A DNA stretch of 64,000 nucleotides from Dokdonella_A sp044227025 (lineage in GTDB: Bacteria > Pseudomonadota > Gammaproteobacteria > Xanthomonadales > Rhodanobacteraceae): assembly GCF_044227025.1 (NCBI RefSeq), contig NZ_JBGAFX010000004.1, positions 124,001 through 188,000 on the forward strand, read 5' to 3'. Below are positions 8,723 through 18,033 of the stretch, one piece after another. Every line of letters begins with the position of its first letter. The first letter of the stretch is position 1. A program made the translations under genes and the position numbers. Below the pieces are notes generated by a model. That model ran no database searches and was not told where the DNA came from. It saw only the letters and a program-made list of their open reading frames with translations.

Positions 8723-10126
8723 ATGCATGCCATGAACGCACCATTTGCCGCCACCGCCTTCGACCGCGAGCTCGTCGCCCGTTACGACGTCGACGCGCCG
8801 CGCTACACCTCGTATCCAACCGCGCCGCACTTCCGCGACAGCTTCGGCGAAGCGGACCTGCTGCGCGCGATCCGCGCCTCCAACGGCGATCCCATCCCGC
8901 GCGACCTTTCGGTCTACGTGCACGTTCCGTTCTGCCTGTCGCCGTGCTTCTACTGCGGCTGTGCGCGCATCATCACGCATGACAAATCCAAGGCAGCGAG
9001 CTACCTGACGCGCCTGTACCGCGAGATCGAACGGATCGCCCCGACGTTCGATCGCGACCGGCCGCTCGCGCAACTGCATTTCGGCGGCGGCACGCCGAAC
9101 TTCCTCGACGTCGAGCAGATGCTGGAGCTGATCGAGTCGATAGGCCGCCACTTCTCCTTCAGCCGCGACGCGGGGCGCGAGTTCGGCATCGAGATCGACC
9201 CGCGTTTCTGCAGCGAGGACTACGCGCGACAGGTCGCGGCGGCGGGCATCAACCGCGTCTCGCTCGGCGTGCAGGACTTCGACCCGGCGGTGCAGCGCGC
9301 GATCAACCGCGTACAGAGCGTCGAAGAGACCGCCGCAGTCATGGCCGGCGCGCGTGCCGGCGGCGTGCGCTCGGTCAACATCGATCTCATCTACGGCCTG
9401 CCGTTGCAGACGCCGGCGTCGTTCGCGGCGACGCTGGAGCAGGTGATTGCGCTGCGGCCGGAGCGCGTCGCCGCGTACGGTTACGCCCACCTGCCCGAGC
9501 GTTTCGCGGCGCAGAAGCAGATTGCCAAGCACGACCTGCCGGATGCGGCGACACGCCTGACCCTGCTGCAGCAGACGGTCGAGATGCTGACCGCGGCCGG
9601 TTACGTGCACATCGGCGTCGATCATTTCGCGCTGCCCGGCGACGACCTCGCCCGGGCATTCGCGGACGGCACGCTGCACCGCAATTTCCAGGGCTATTCG
9701 ACCCATGCAACCTGCGACCTGATCGGTTTCGGCATGAGCGCGATCAGCCATGTCGGCGACACCTTCAGCCAGAACGCGAAGGATCTGGTCGGCTACTATG
9801 CCGCGCTCGACAACGGCCGCCTGCCGGTCGCGCGCGGCCTGCGCCTCGACGACGACGACGGCATTCGCGCGGACCTGATCCAGCAGCTGATGTGCGCGGG
9901 CGAAATCGACGTCGCCGCGTTCGAGGCGCGCCACATGGTCGACTTCCCGCGCTACTTCCACGGCGCACTGGGGCAGCTCGGCGCACTGGAACAGGACGGC
10001 CTCGTCACGCGCACCGCAGGCCGCATCATGGTCACGCCGCGCGGCCGCTACCTCCTGCGTGTCATCGCCCGTTGCTTCGACGCCTATGCCGACCACCCGA
10101 GAATCCGGTACTCTCGCGCGATGTGA
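8723..10126 (+). CDS. hemN: Oxygen-independent coproporphyrinogen III oxidase
   Basis: HemN is a radical-SAM enzyme that decarboxylates coproporphyrinogen III without oxygen, allowing heme synthesis under anoxia. The cluster motif CLSPCFYCGC is the HemN form CX3CX2CXC, near residue 70. RYTSYPTAPHF near 27, LHFGGGTPNFL, GVQDFDPAVQRAINR and NIDLIYGLPLQTP are all family segments, and HRNFQGYSTHA marks true HemN over HemW. Length is 467. The second Met (8732) may be the real start: no ribosome binding site precedes either, and the upstream FNR-type box predicts a transcript start at 8731. fnr follows 27 bases later. Confidence 0.96.
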   Translation: MHAMNAPFAATAFDRELVARYDVDAPRYTSYPTAPHFRDSFGEADLLRAIRASNGDPIPRDLSVYVHVPFCLSPCFYCGCARIITHDKSKAASYLTRLYREIERIAPTFDRDRPLAQLHFGGGTPNFLDVEQMLELIESIGRHFSFSRDAGREFGIEIDPRFCSEDYARQVAAAGINRVSLGVQDFDPAVQRAINRVQSVEETAAVMAGARAGGVRSVNIDLIYGLPLQTPASFAATLEQVIALRPERVAAYGYAHLPERFAAQKQIAKHDLPDAATRLTLLQQTVEMLTAAGYVHIGVDHFALPGDDLARAFADGTLHRNFQGYSTHATCDLIGFGMSAISHVGDTFSQNAKDLVGYYAALDNGRLPVARGLRLDDDDGIRADLIQQLMCAGEIDVAAFEARHMVDFPRYFHGALGQLGALEQDGLVTRTAGRIMVTPRGRYLLRVIARCFDAYADHPRIRYSRAM

Positions 10127-10153
10127 CGGCACGCGCCGGAGGCGGCGTCGACG

Positions 10154-10915
10154 ATGGGGCACGACGAAACGATCACGGGCCGCATCGCGGCACCGAATCC
10201 GATTGCGAACGACGGCAGCGAGGAGCGCTTCTGCTCGACGTGCGCGTTCGGCTCGGTCTGCATCGGGCGAGGCGTCGACAAAATCGCCCTGCACGAACTG
10301 CACTGCCTGGTCGAACACGTCGGCCCCTACCAGGCCGGCGACGTGGTGTTCCGCCACGGCGAGCGTTTCGACGCGATCTACGCGGTGCGCGCCGGCACCG
10401 TCAAGACACGCCTGCTCGATCTGGAAGGCCGCGAGCTCGTGCTGGGTTTCCACCTGCCGGGCGAACTGATCGGGCTCGACGCGATCCACGCGGAGGAGTA
10501 TCCGTGCGATGCGGTCGCGCTCGACACGGTCGAGGTCTGCCGCTTCTCGTTCCCGGCGCTGTCCACCCTCGCGACGCGCCTGCCCGGCGTGCAGCAGGAG
10601 CTGTTCCGGCGCATGAGCAAGGACATCGGCGGCAACGTGCTGCTGGTCGGCGACTACTCCGCCGACGAACGGCTCGCCGCATTCCTCGTGACGCTCGGCC
10701 AGCGCTATGCGGACCGCGGCTTCCCGGTCGGCTTGCTGCATCTGGCGATGTCGCGCGGCGACATCGCCAACTATCTGCGTCTCGCCGCCGAAACCGTCAG
10801 CCGCGTGCTGCGCCGGTTCCAGGACCAGGGCCTGATCCGCGTCGAGGGACGCGACCTCACGATCGCGAAACCGGCCGAACTGTTCGCGCTGGCGCGGCCG
10901 ATCCTCAAGCGCTGA
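10154..10915 (+). CDS. fnr: FNR-type oxygen-sensing transcription regulator
   Basis: This is a 253-residue CRP/FNR-family activator. Cys27, Cys30, Cys36 and Cys129 align with the four [4Fe-4S] ligands of E. coli FNR (20, 23, 29, 122), so it should sense oxygen directly rather than only NO as DNR-type proteins do. A cyclic-nucleotide-type fold (GTVKTRLLDLEGRELVLGFH) and dimer helix precede the HTH, with SRGDIANYLRLAAETVSRVL. The E--SR recognition pattern fits TTGAT-N4-ATCAA sites. It lies in a probable operon with hemN, whose FNR-type box would make it autoregulated. It is the obvious reader of the eleven boxes in this window. Confidence 0.95.
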   Translation: MGHDETITGRIAAPNPIANDGSEERFCSTCAFGSVCIGRGVDKIALHELHCLVEHVGPYQAGDVVFRHGERFDAIYAVRAGTVKTRLLDLEGRELVLGFHLPGELIGLDAIHAEEYPCDAVALDTVEVCRFSFPALSTLATRLPGVQQELFRRMSKDIGGNVLLVGDYSADERLAAFLVTLGQRYADRGFPVGLLHLAMSRGDIANYLRLAAETVSRVLRRFQDQGLIRVEGRDLTIAKPAELFALARPILKR

Positions 10916-11037
10916 ATCCCGCGCGGAGCACACCGCGTGCGCGTCGCGCATCGGCGCCACGTTCCTGCGGAACCGGTCGTCCACGGGCGGGCTCCCGCCC
11001 CCGGGGCGAAACATCACGAGGTGTCGGTGCGCGACGC

Positions 11038-11051
11038 TTGACCTGCGTCAG
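11038..11051 (+). promoter_or_regulatory. FNR-type box upstream of norB
   Basis: TTGACCTGCGTCAG fits TTGAY-N4-RTCAR. With the box at -41.5 the transcript would start near 11086, with CACGCT at 11074-11079 as -10, leaving a 23-base leader that holds the AAGGA ribosome binding site. Confidence 0.72.
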
Positions 11052-11108
11052 TGCGAGCAATGCCGCGTCGCGGCACGCTGCCGCGGACAAAATAGAAGGA
11101 GCGCCGCG

Positions 11109-13382
11109 ATGTCCACGACCACCCGTCTCTGGATCGCCCTCGGCACACTGCTCGGCGTCACGTTCGCCGTGCTGTTGTGGATGGGGCGCGAGATCTACCA
11201 CCAGGCACCGCCCGTGCCCGAACGCGTCGCGACGCCGAGCGGGCAGGTGCTCTATACGCGCGCCGACATCGAGTCGGGCCGACAGGTCTGGCAGAGCATC
11301 GGCGGCCAGCAGCTCGGATCCATCTGGGGCCACGGCGCGCTGATCGCGCCGGACTGGAGCGCGGACTGGTTGCATCGCGAAGCGGACGAACTGCTTGGCG
11401 TGTGGGCGCGTCGCGACGAGGGCGCTGCGTGGGCGACGCTCGATGAAGGCCGCCAGGAAGCGCTGAAGGCGCGCCTGCGCAAGGAATTGCGCACGAACGG
11501 CTACGACGCCGGCAGCGGCACCATCACGGTCTCCGACGAACGTGCGATCGCGATCTCGAACGTGGCGGCGCACTACGAGAGCGTGTTCAGCAACGATCCG
11601 GCGTCGGACAAGCTGCGTGCGACCTACGCGATGCGCGACGGCACCGTCGACACGCCCGAACATCGGCGCGAGCTGACTGCGTTCTTCTTCTGGAGCGCAT
11701 GGGCGACGGTCACCACGCGCCCCGGCGCGGCAATGAGCTACACAAGCAACTGGCCGTACGATCCCGTGGTCGGCAACACGCCGACCTCGAGCGCGTTCCT
11801 GTGGACGGTGTTCAGCGTGCTGTTCATGATCGCCGGCATCGGCCTGCTCGCCTGGCACTACGCGGTCTGGCACCGCAACGAGCCGCACCTCGTCCCGCCC
11901 GCGCAGGATCCGCTCGCGGGCCTGAAGATCACGCCTTCGATGCGTGCGACCGCAAAGTACTTCTGGGTCGTGATCGCGCTGTTCCTGACCCAGATCCTGC
12001 TCGGCGCGATCACCGCGCACTACCAGGTCGAGAAGGACTTCTACGGCGTCGCGATCTCCGAAGCGCTGCCGTACTCGCTGTCGCGATCGTGGCACACCGA
12101 ACTCGCGGTGCTGTGGATCGCGACCGCGTGGCTCGGCACCGGCCTGTACATCGCACCGGCCGTGTCCGGGCATGAACCGAAGTTCCAGCGCCTCGGCGTC
12201 AATTTCCTGTGGACCTGCCTGCTCGTGATCGTGGTCGGTGCGTTCGCCGGCCAGTGGTTCGCGGTGATGCAGAAGCTCGGCCTCGCCAACAACTTCTGGT
12301 TCGGCCACCAGGGCTGGGAATACGTCGATCTCGGCCGCTTCTGGCAGATCTTCCTGTTCGTCGGGCTCGTGCTCTGGCTCGTGCTCATGGGCCGCGCGCT
12401 GTGGCCGGCGCTGCGGCGCAAGGACGACCTCGCCTCGATCGTCGGCCTGCTGTTCCTGTCGACGGTCGCCATCGCGGCGTTCTATGCCGCAGGCCTCATG
12501 TGGGGCGAGCACACCCACATCTCGGTGGTCGAGTACTGGCGCTGGTGGGTGGTGCACCTGTGGGTCGAAGGCTTCTTCGAGGTGTTCGCGGTCGCGGTGA
12601 TGTCGTTCCTGTTCGTCAAGCTCGGCCTCGTGCGTGCACGCACGGCGACCGTCAACGTGCTGTTCGCGACGATCGTGTTCATGGCCGGCGGCGTGCTCGG
12701 CACGTTCCACCACTTGTACTTCGCCGGCACCACCACCGCGGTGATCGCGCTCGGCGCGTCGTTCTCCGCGCTCGAAGTCGTGCCGCTCGCGCTGATCGGC
12801 ATGGAAGCGTACGAGACCTGGTCGCACGGGCGCGCGACGCCGTGGATGGCGCGCTACCGCTGGCCGATCCTGTTCTTCCTCGCGGTGTCGTTCTGGAACC
12901 TGGTCGGCGCCGGCCTGTTCGGCTTCCTCATCAACACGCCGCTCGCGCTGTACTACATGCAGGACCTCAACCTCACGCCGCTGCATGGCCACACGGCGCT
13001 GTTCGGCGTGTACGGCATGCTCGGCCTCGGCCTGATGCTGTTCTGCCTGCGCGGCCTCAAGCCCGACGTGCAGTGGCATGACGGCCGCCTGCGCGGCGCG
13101 TTCTGGTCACTCAACATCGGCCTCGTGCTGATGGCGCTGCTGACCCTGCTGCCGCTCGGCGTGCTGCAGCTCTCGGCCGCGCTCGACCACGGCTACTGGT
13201 ACGCGCGCTCCGAGCACTTCATGGACCAGGCGATCGTGCACCTGCTGATCTGGATGCGCATGCCCGGCGACACGATCTTCGCGGTCGGCGCACTGCTGTT
13301 CGCCTGGTTCGTGCTGCGCCTGTGGATCGCGCCGCGCAAGGCGGCGGCGCGCATCGGCGAGGCGGCAGAACAGCACGGCTGA
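11109..13382 (+). CDS. norB: Quinol-dependent nitric oxide reductase (qNOR)
   Basis: This single-subunit membrane enzyme of the heme-copper oxidase superfamily reduces two NO to N2O with electrons from quinol. At 757 residues it is the long qNOR type: an N-terminal membrane anchor and periplasmic domain (about 1-220), with no heme c motif, fused to a NorB core of about 12 helices. Core metal-ligand segments are SRSWHTELAVLWIATAWLG, WWVVHLWVEGFFEVFAV, GTFHHLYFAGTT and LHGHTALFGVYG. No separate norC is needed. An FNR-type box and a good ribosome binding site precede it, and a strong terminator follows. It removes the NO that NirK makes. Confidence 0.96.
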   Translation: MSTTTRLWIALGTLLGVTFAVLLWMGREIYHQAPPVPERVATPSGQVLYTRADIESGRQVWQSIGGQQLGSIWGHGALIAPDWSADWLHREADELLGVWARRDEGAAWATLDEGRQEALKARLRKELRTNGYDAGSGTITVSDERAIAISNVAAHYESVFSNDPASDKLRATYAMRDGTVDTPEHRRELTAFFFWSAWATVTTRPGAAMSYTSNWPYDPVVGNTPTSSAFLWTVFSVLFMIAGIGLLAWHYAVWHRNEPHLVPPAQDPLAGLKITPSMRATAKYFWVVIALFLTQILLGAITAHYQVEKDFYGVAISEALPYSLSRSWHTELAVLWIATAWLGTGLYIAPAVSGHEPKFQRLGVNFLWTCLLVIVVGAFAGQWFAVMQKLGLANNFWFGHQGWEYVDLGRFWQIFLFVGLVLWLVLMGRALWPALRRKDDLASIVGLLFLSTVAIAAFYAAGLMWGEHTHISVVEYWRWWVVHLWVEGFFEVFAVAVMSFLFVKLGLVRARTATVNVLFATIVFMAGGVLGTFHHLYFAGTTTAVIALGASFSALEVVPLALIGMEAYETWSHGRATPWMARYRWPILFFLAVSFWNLVGAGLFGFLINTPLALYYMQDLNLTPLHGHTALFGVYGMLGLGLMLFCLRGLKPDVQWHDGRLRGAFWSLNIGLVLMALLTLLPLGVLQLSAALDHGYWYARSEHFMDQAIVHLLIWMRMPGDTIFAVGALLFAWFVLRLWIAPRKAAARIGEAAEQHG

Positions 13383-13389
13383 TGCCTGT

Positions 13390-13433
13390 GCACGGCGGCA
13401 GCGCGGCACGCCCGCGCTGCCGCCGTGCTTTTT
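13390..13433 (+). terminator. Rho-independent terminator after norB
   Basis: A perfect 17-bp stem pairs 13390-13406 with 13412-13428 around a five-base loop. TTTTT follows at 13429-13433. It starts eight bases after the norB stop, so norB is a single-gene unit separated from the next operon. Confidence 0.92.
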
Positions 13434-13448
13434 CCCCCTGCGGCACGC

Positions 13449-13462
13449 TTGACGCCGGTCAA
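13449..13462 (+). promoter_or_regulatory. FNR-type box upstream of the decarboxylase operon
   Basis: TTGACGCCGGTCAA has perfect 5-bp arms (TTGAC/GTCAA). With the box at -41.5 the transcript start is near 13497, with CATGCT at 13485-13490 as -10. It lies between the norB terminator and the ATG at 13517. Confidence 0.78.
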
Positions 13463-13516
13463 CGCGCCGCGCGCGGCGGCCGCGCATGCTCGCGGCAATT
13501 CCTGCGAGCGACGATC

Positions 13517-15454
13517 ATGATATCCGTGCGCAATCGCGCCACACCCGCACATGACTACGCGCTGGACGCGTGTTTCCTCGGACCGTACGGCGAGAACGAC
13601 ACGCTGCTCGAAAAGCTGCTGGTCGAGTTCCTGCGCGACCATGTCTACTGGCGTCGCAACTTCCATCCGGAGGACCCGCCGGCGATCGGCACCGAGTCGG
13701 CCCGGCATCCGGACTACCTCGCGTTCGAGGCGCGCACGCGCCGCGAGCTGCACCAGCTTTCCGCGGCGCTGAAGCGCTCGGTACCGTTCCACAGTCCGCG
13801 CTACATCGGCCACATGGCGTCGGACCTGCTGCTGCCGGGCCTCGCCGCGCACATGCTCGCTCTGCCCTACAACCCGAACAATGTCAGCGAGGATTCCGCT
13901 CCGGTCACGATCGACATGGAAGTCCAGGTCGGCCTGCAGCTCGCGCGCATGCTCGGCTACGTGCACGACACGACGCGGCCGGACTGCGCGTTTGGCCACC
14001 TCGCCTCGGGCGGCACCACGGCGAACTACCAGGCGCTGCGCCTCGCGCTGGCGATGAAGGCGTTTCCTCTCGCGCTGCGCGCGGCGCGCGTGCCGGACCT
14101 CGACGTGCCCGAAGACGACTGGCACGCGTTCAATCTTCCCGGCGACGCGGTCATCGCGCTGTTGCAGGCGTGGCAGCGCTGGCTTGCCGCGCAGCCGATG
14201 GCCGAGAGCACGCGCTGGCGCGAACGCGTCGACGCCGCGCGCATCGAGCGGCTTGGCCTTGCCGGGTTCTTCGCGAAACATCCCGCGCTGCGCGTGCCGC
14301 GCGTACTCGCGCCGATCACGGCGCACTACTCGTGGAGCAAGGGCGTGAAGCTGCTCGGCCTCGGCAGTGCGCAACTTGACCTGCTGCCGACGCGCGGCAT
14401 GCGCCTCGATCTCGACGCACTGGAGGAGCAGCTCGACCGATGCGCGCGCGAGCGCCAACCGGTACTGATGGCGGTCGCCGTGCTCGGCAGCACCGAGTAC
14501 GGCACGATCGATCCGGTCGACGGCGTGCTCGCCGCGCGTGCACGAAGCCGCGCGCGCGGGCTCGACTTCGCCGTGCACGTCGACGCCGCCTGGGGCGGCT
14601 ACCTCGCCACCCTGTTCCGCAACGAGGACGGTTCGTTGCGCTCGCGCGCGGAAGTCGCCGACGAATTCACCTACTTTCCCTCGCCCGCCCTGCATGCCGC
14701 ATTCGGCGCGCTCGGCGACACTGATTCGATCACCGTCGATCCGCACAAGCTCGGCTACCTGCCGTTCGGCAGCGGTGCGTTCGTGTGCCGCGACCATCGC
14801 GCGATGGATCTGCTTGCCGAACGCGCCGACTACGTGTTCCATGGTGACGCGGCGACCGACTACGCGACGCATGCACGCAACCTCGGCCGCTTCGTCGTCG
14901 AGGGCTCGAAATCGGGTGCTGCCGCCGCCGGTGTCTACGTCGCGCACAAGGTTCTGCCGCTCGACCATCGCCACTTCGGGCGCCTGCCGCGCGCGACCGT
15001 GCGGGCTGCCGAGGCATTCCATGACCGCGCGCTGCGCTTCGCCGACGAGGTCGCGCCGCACCTGCATGCGCGCATCCCGTTCGAGCCGGACAGCAATCTC
15101 GTCTGCCTCGCGCTGAATCCTCGCGGCAACACCTCGCTGGCCGGCGCGAACGCGTTCATGCAGCGCCTGTGCGTGATGCTGCGCGCCGATCCGCGCCAGC
15201 CGTTGCAGGTCAAGGAGTTCTTCGGATCCACTACCACGCTGCGGCCGGACCTGCTCGGCAATCTCGAAGCCGCGCGCATCTTCCGCTCGCTCGGCCTCGA
15301 CGCCGAATCCAGCGAGCCGCTGCTGATCCTGCGCCACACGCTGATGAATCCGTACCTGATCGATGGCGAGAACGGCATCAGCTACGTCGACCTGTATTTC
15401 GATTTCCTGACCCGCTGCACGGCGGCGCTGATGAACGGCGAGCGTGCGGCGTGA
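13517..15454 (+). CDS. PLP-dependent amino acid decarboxylase (tyrosine-decarboxylase-like, group II)
   Basis: This 645-residue enzyme resembles the long tyrosine decarboxylases of enterococci in order and length. Segments shared with that family include PYNPNNVSEDSAP, FGHLASGGTTANYQAL, HYSWSKGVKLLGLG, HVDAAWGGY, the PLP-lysine motif TVDPHKLGYLPFGSGAFV, and VEGSKSGAAAAGVYVAHKVL. The substrate cannot be told; an aromatic amino acid is the family guess. The ATG at 13517 was chosen because the FNR-type box and norB terminator exclude earlier starts. Its stop overlaps the next gene's GTG (GTGA), and that gene overlaps ubiD, giving a three-gene coupled operon. Confidence 0.88.
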   Translation: MISVRNRATPAHDYALDACFLGPYGENDTLLEKLLVEFLRDHVYWRRNFHPEDPPAIGTESARHPDYLAFEARTRRELHQLSAALKRSVPFHSPRYIGHMASDLLLPGLAAHMLALPYNPNNVSEDSAPVTIDMEVQVGLQLARMLGYVHDTTRPDCAFGHLASGGTTANYQALRLALAMKAFPLALRAARVPDLDVPEDDWHAFNLPGDAVIALLQAWQRWLAAQPMAESTRWRERVDAARIERLGLAGFFAKHPALRVPRVLAPITAHYSWSKGVKLLGLGSAQLDLLPTRGMRLDLDALEEQLDRCARERQPVLMAVAVLGSTEYGTIDPVDGVLAARARSRARGLDFAVHVDAAWGGYLATLFRNEDGSLRSRAEVADEFTYFPSPALHAAFGALGDTDSITVDPHKLGYLPFGSGAFVCRDHRAMDLLAERADYVFHGDAATDYATHARNLGRFVVEGSKSGAAAAGVYVAHKVLPLDHRHFGRLPRATVRAAEAFHDRALRFADEVAPHLHARIPFEPDSNLVCLALNPRGNTSLAGANAFMQRLCVMLRADPRQPLQVKEFFGSTTTLRPDLLGNLEAARIFRSLGLDAESSEPLLILRHTLMNPYLIDGENGISYVDLYFDFLTRCTAALMNGERAA

Positions 15455-16530
15455 CGCGCGGCACCGACGCGCGCGCCTGGGTACACGCGGCGATCGACGC
15501 GCTCGAGCGCGAAGCCGCGCGCTCGGCCGATACGCATCTGCTCAAGATCGACCTGCCCGGCTTTCCCGGCATCGACTTCTACTTCAAGGACGAAGCCGCG
15601 CATCCGACCGGCAGCCTCAAGCACCGCCTGGCGCGCTCGCTCTACCTGTACGCGTTGTGCAACGGCCGCCTGCACGAGGGTCAGCGCGTGGTCGATGCCT
15701 CCTCCGGCAGCACCGCGATCGCCGAGGCCTGGTTCGCGCGCCTGCTCGGACTGGAGTTCACCGCCGTGATGCCCGCCTGCACCGCGCCGGCGAAGATCCG
15801 AGCGGTCGAGGCGCTCGGGGCACGTTGCGATCTCGTCGATGATCCGGCCAGCGTGCACGATCGCGCGCGCGAACATGCCGCGCGCGGCGCCTGCCATCTG
15901 GACCAGTTCGGCCTCGCCGAGCGCGCGACCGACTGGCGCGGCAACAACAACATCGCCGAATCGATCCTCGGCCAGCTCGCACGCGAGCCGCATTCGCGAC
16001 CGGCCTGGATCGTCTGCGGCGCGGGCACCGGTGGCACCTCGGCGACGATCGGACGCTACCTGCGCTACCGGCGGCTGCCGACCCGGTTGTGCATCGCCGA
16101 ACCGAGCGGCAGCGCCTATGCGCGCGGCTGGCGTACACGCGATGCCGAGGCGCGCGCGAGCGCGCCGACCGTGATCGAAGGCATCGGCCGGCCGCGGGTC
16201 GAGCCCGGCTTCCTGTTCGAGATCGCCGATGCGGTCGCGGAGATCGACGACGAAGCCTCGATCGCCGCGACCGGACTGCTCGAGGAACTGCTTGGACGGC
16301 GCTACGGTGGCTCGTCAGGCACCAACCTCGTCGCCTGCCTGCAACTCGCCTGCGACATGCGCGAGCGCGACGAACGCGGCAGCATCGTCAGCCTGCTGTG
16401 CGATCGCGGCGAGCGCTACGCGGAAACGCTGTTCGATCCGGACTGGCTCGGCGCGCGCGATCTCGATCCGTCGCACTGGATGGCCGCGCTGCGTCGTTGC
16501 GTCGACACCGGGCACTGGCACGACGCATGA
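15451..16530 (+). CDS. PLP-dependent cysteine synthase/desulfhydrase family protein (Cds1-like)
   Basis: This 359-residue fold-type II PLP enzyme is related to cysteine synthase. KDEAAHPTGSLKHRLARSL holds the PLP lysine. DASSGSTAIAEAWFARLLG is the substrate loop and GAGTGGTSATIGRYLRY the phosphate-binding loop. The PTGSLKHR form, rather than the usual NP--S-KDR of CysK, matches the Cds1 group, of which the mycobacterial member is a cysteine desulfhydrase releasing sulfide. That activity is inferred, not shown. It starts at GTG overlapping the decarboxylase stop and ends overlapping the ubiD ATG. Sulfide or cysteine turnover under low oxygen is one possible role. Confidence 0.85.
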   Translation: MTRGTDARAWVHAAIDALEREAARSADTHLLKIDLPGFPGIDFYFKDEAAHPTGSLKHRLARSLYLYALCNGRLHEGQRVVDASSGSTAIAEAWFARLLGLEFTAVMPACTAPAKIRAVEALGARCDLVDDPASVHDRAREHAARGACHLDQFGLAERATDWRGNNNIAESILGQLAREPHSRPAWIVCGAGTGGTSATIGRYLRYRRLPTRLCIAEPSGSAYARGWRTRDAEARASAPTVIEGIGRPRVEPGFLFEIADAVAEIDDEASIAATGLLEELLGRRYGGSSGTNLVACLQLACDMRERDERGSIVSLLCDRGERYAETLFDPDWLGARDLDPSHWMAALRRCVDTGHWHDA

Positions 16531-18020
16531 GCTTCCACGATCTGCGCAGCTTCCTCGCGAGTCTCGAGCGCGAGCGCGATCTGGTGCGAGTCGGCGTCCC
16601 GGTCGACCCGCACCTCGAATCGACCGCACTGTGCCTGCGCGCGCTGCGCGAGGACGGCCCCGCCTTGCTGATGGAACGGCCGCACGGCTCACGACACGCA
16701 CTGCTCGGCAACCTGTTCGGCCACCGCCGGCGCATCGAACGCGCGCTCGGCGGTCGTCCGCTCGCCTCGCTGCGCGAGCTCGGTCGACTGCTCGCCGCGG
16801 TGAAGGAGCCACGCTGGCCGTCGAGCCTGCGCGACGCGCTCGCGCAGTGGCCGGAGCTCGCGCAGCTCGCGCACGTCGCGCCGCAGACCGTGCATGAAGC
16901 AGCCTTCCTCGATGAGACGCTCGAACGCGACGACATCGATCTTGCGCGCCTGCCGGTCCAGCACTGCTGGCCGGGCGACGCAGGCAAGCTCGTCACGCTC
17001 GGCCTCGTCGTCACGCGCGGCACGCGCCAGCGCCGCCAGAACGTTGCGATCTATCGCCAGCAGGTGATCGGGCCGAATCGCCTGATCATGCGCTGGCTGC
17101 CGCATCGCGGCGGTGCGCTCGACCATGCCGACTGGTGCGCCATGCATCCGGAGCAGCCGTTTCCGCTGCTGGTCGCGCTGGGTGTCGATCCTGCCACCTT
17201 GCTCGCTGCGGCCGCACCGGTGCCCGACAGCTTGTCCGAATACGAGTTCGCCGGCCTGTTGCGCGGCCGGCGCACGCGCGTCTGGCACAGCGAGCTCACC
17301 GGCCTCGACGCGCCGGCGGGCGCCGAGATCGTGCTCGAAGGGTTCGTTCATCCCGGCGACCGCGCGCTGGAAGGGCCATTCGGCGACCACACCGGGTACT
17401 ACAACACGCAGGACCGGTTTCCGGTATTCACGATCGAGCGCATGCGCCTGCGCCGCGATGCGATCTACCACGGCAGCTACATGGGACGCGCGCCGCACGA
17501 CGAACCGTCGGTGCTCGCGCTGGCGCTCAACGACGTGTTCGTGCCGATCCTGCAGAAGGTGTTCCCGGAAATCGTCGATTTCCACCTGCCGCCGGAAGCC
17601 TGTTCCTACCGCATCGCGGTGGTCGCGATCCGCAAGCAGTACGCCGGTCATGCGCGGCGCATGATGATGGGCGTGTGGTCGTACCTGCGCCAGTTCACCT
17701 ACACCAAGTTCGTGATCGTGGTCGACGCCGACATCGACGCGCGCGACTGGTCACAGGTGATCTGGGCGATCGCCACCCGCGTCGATCCCGCGCGCGATGC
17801 GATGCTGGTCGAGAACACGCCGATCGACTACCTCGACTTCGCAAGTCCCGTCGCCGGCCTAGGATCGAAACTCGGCCTCGATGCGACGAACAAGTGGCCG
17901 GGCGAAACGACGCGCGAATGGGGCCGGCCGATCGTGCCGGACGCGGCAGTCGAACGGCGCGTCGACGCGCTGTGGTCGATGCTGCGCGCGGATGCGGGCG
18001 CCGCGCGGGCGACGCGCTGA
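16527..18020 (+). CDS. ubiD: 4-hydroxy-3-polyprenylbenzoate decarboxylase
   Basis: UbiD removes the carboxyl group of the ubiquinone precursor using prenylated FMN supplied by UbiX. The 497-residue protein follows E. coli UbiD closely throughout: FHDLRSFLASLERERDL start, RQNVAIYRQQVIGPNRLIMR, SEYEFAGLLRG, GPFGDHTGYYNTQDRFPVFT with the catalytic Glu region nearby, EIVDFHLPPEACSYR and NTPIDYLDFASPVAGLGSK. It is thus a true UbiD and not a distant aromatic decarboxylase. Its start overlaps the Cds1-like stop (ATGA). Placement behind an FNR-type box, together with ubiU, ubiV and ubiT nearby, suggests a low-oxygen ubiquinone supply. Another ubiD may exist elsewhere. Confidence 0.95.
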   Translation: MSFHDLRSFLASLERERDLVRVGVPVDPHLESTALCLRALREDGPALLMERPHGSRHALLGNLFGHRRRIERALGGRPLASLRELGRLLAAVKEPRWPSSLRDALAQWPELAQLAHVAPQTVHEAAFLDETLERDDIDLARLPVQHCWPGDAGKLVTLGLVVTRGTRQRRQNVAIYRQQVIGPNRLIMRWLPHRGGALDHADWCAMHPEQPFPLLVALGVDPATLLAAAAPVPDSLSEYEFAGLLRGRRTRVWHSELTGLDAPAGAEIVLEGFVHPGDRALEGPFGDHTGYYNTQDRFPVFTIERMRLRRDAIYHGSYMGRAPHDEPSVLALALNDVFVPILQKVFPEIVDFHLPPEACSYRIAVVAIRKQYAGHARRMMMGVWSYLRQFTYTKFVIVVDADIDARDWSQVIWAIATRVDPARDAMLVENTPIDYLDFASPVAGLGSKLGLDATNKWPGETTREWGRPIVPDAAVERRVDALWSMLRADAGAARATR

Positions 18021-18033
18021 AGCACGCAAGGGC

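Noticed and set aside
8693..11017. 774-residue open frame on the minus strand across hemN and fnr
   Set aside because: It lies antisense to two certain genes and has the Arg/Ala/Asp-rich composition of shadow frames in GC-rich DNA, with no recognisable domain.
13193..15337. 714-residue minus-strand frame across norB and the decarboxylase
   Set aside because: It is antisense to conserved genes and would run through the norB terminator; no family resemblance.
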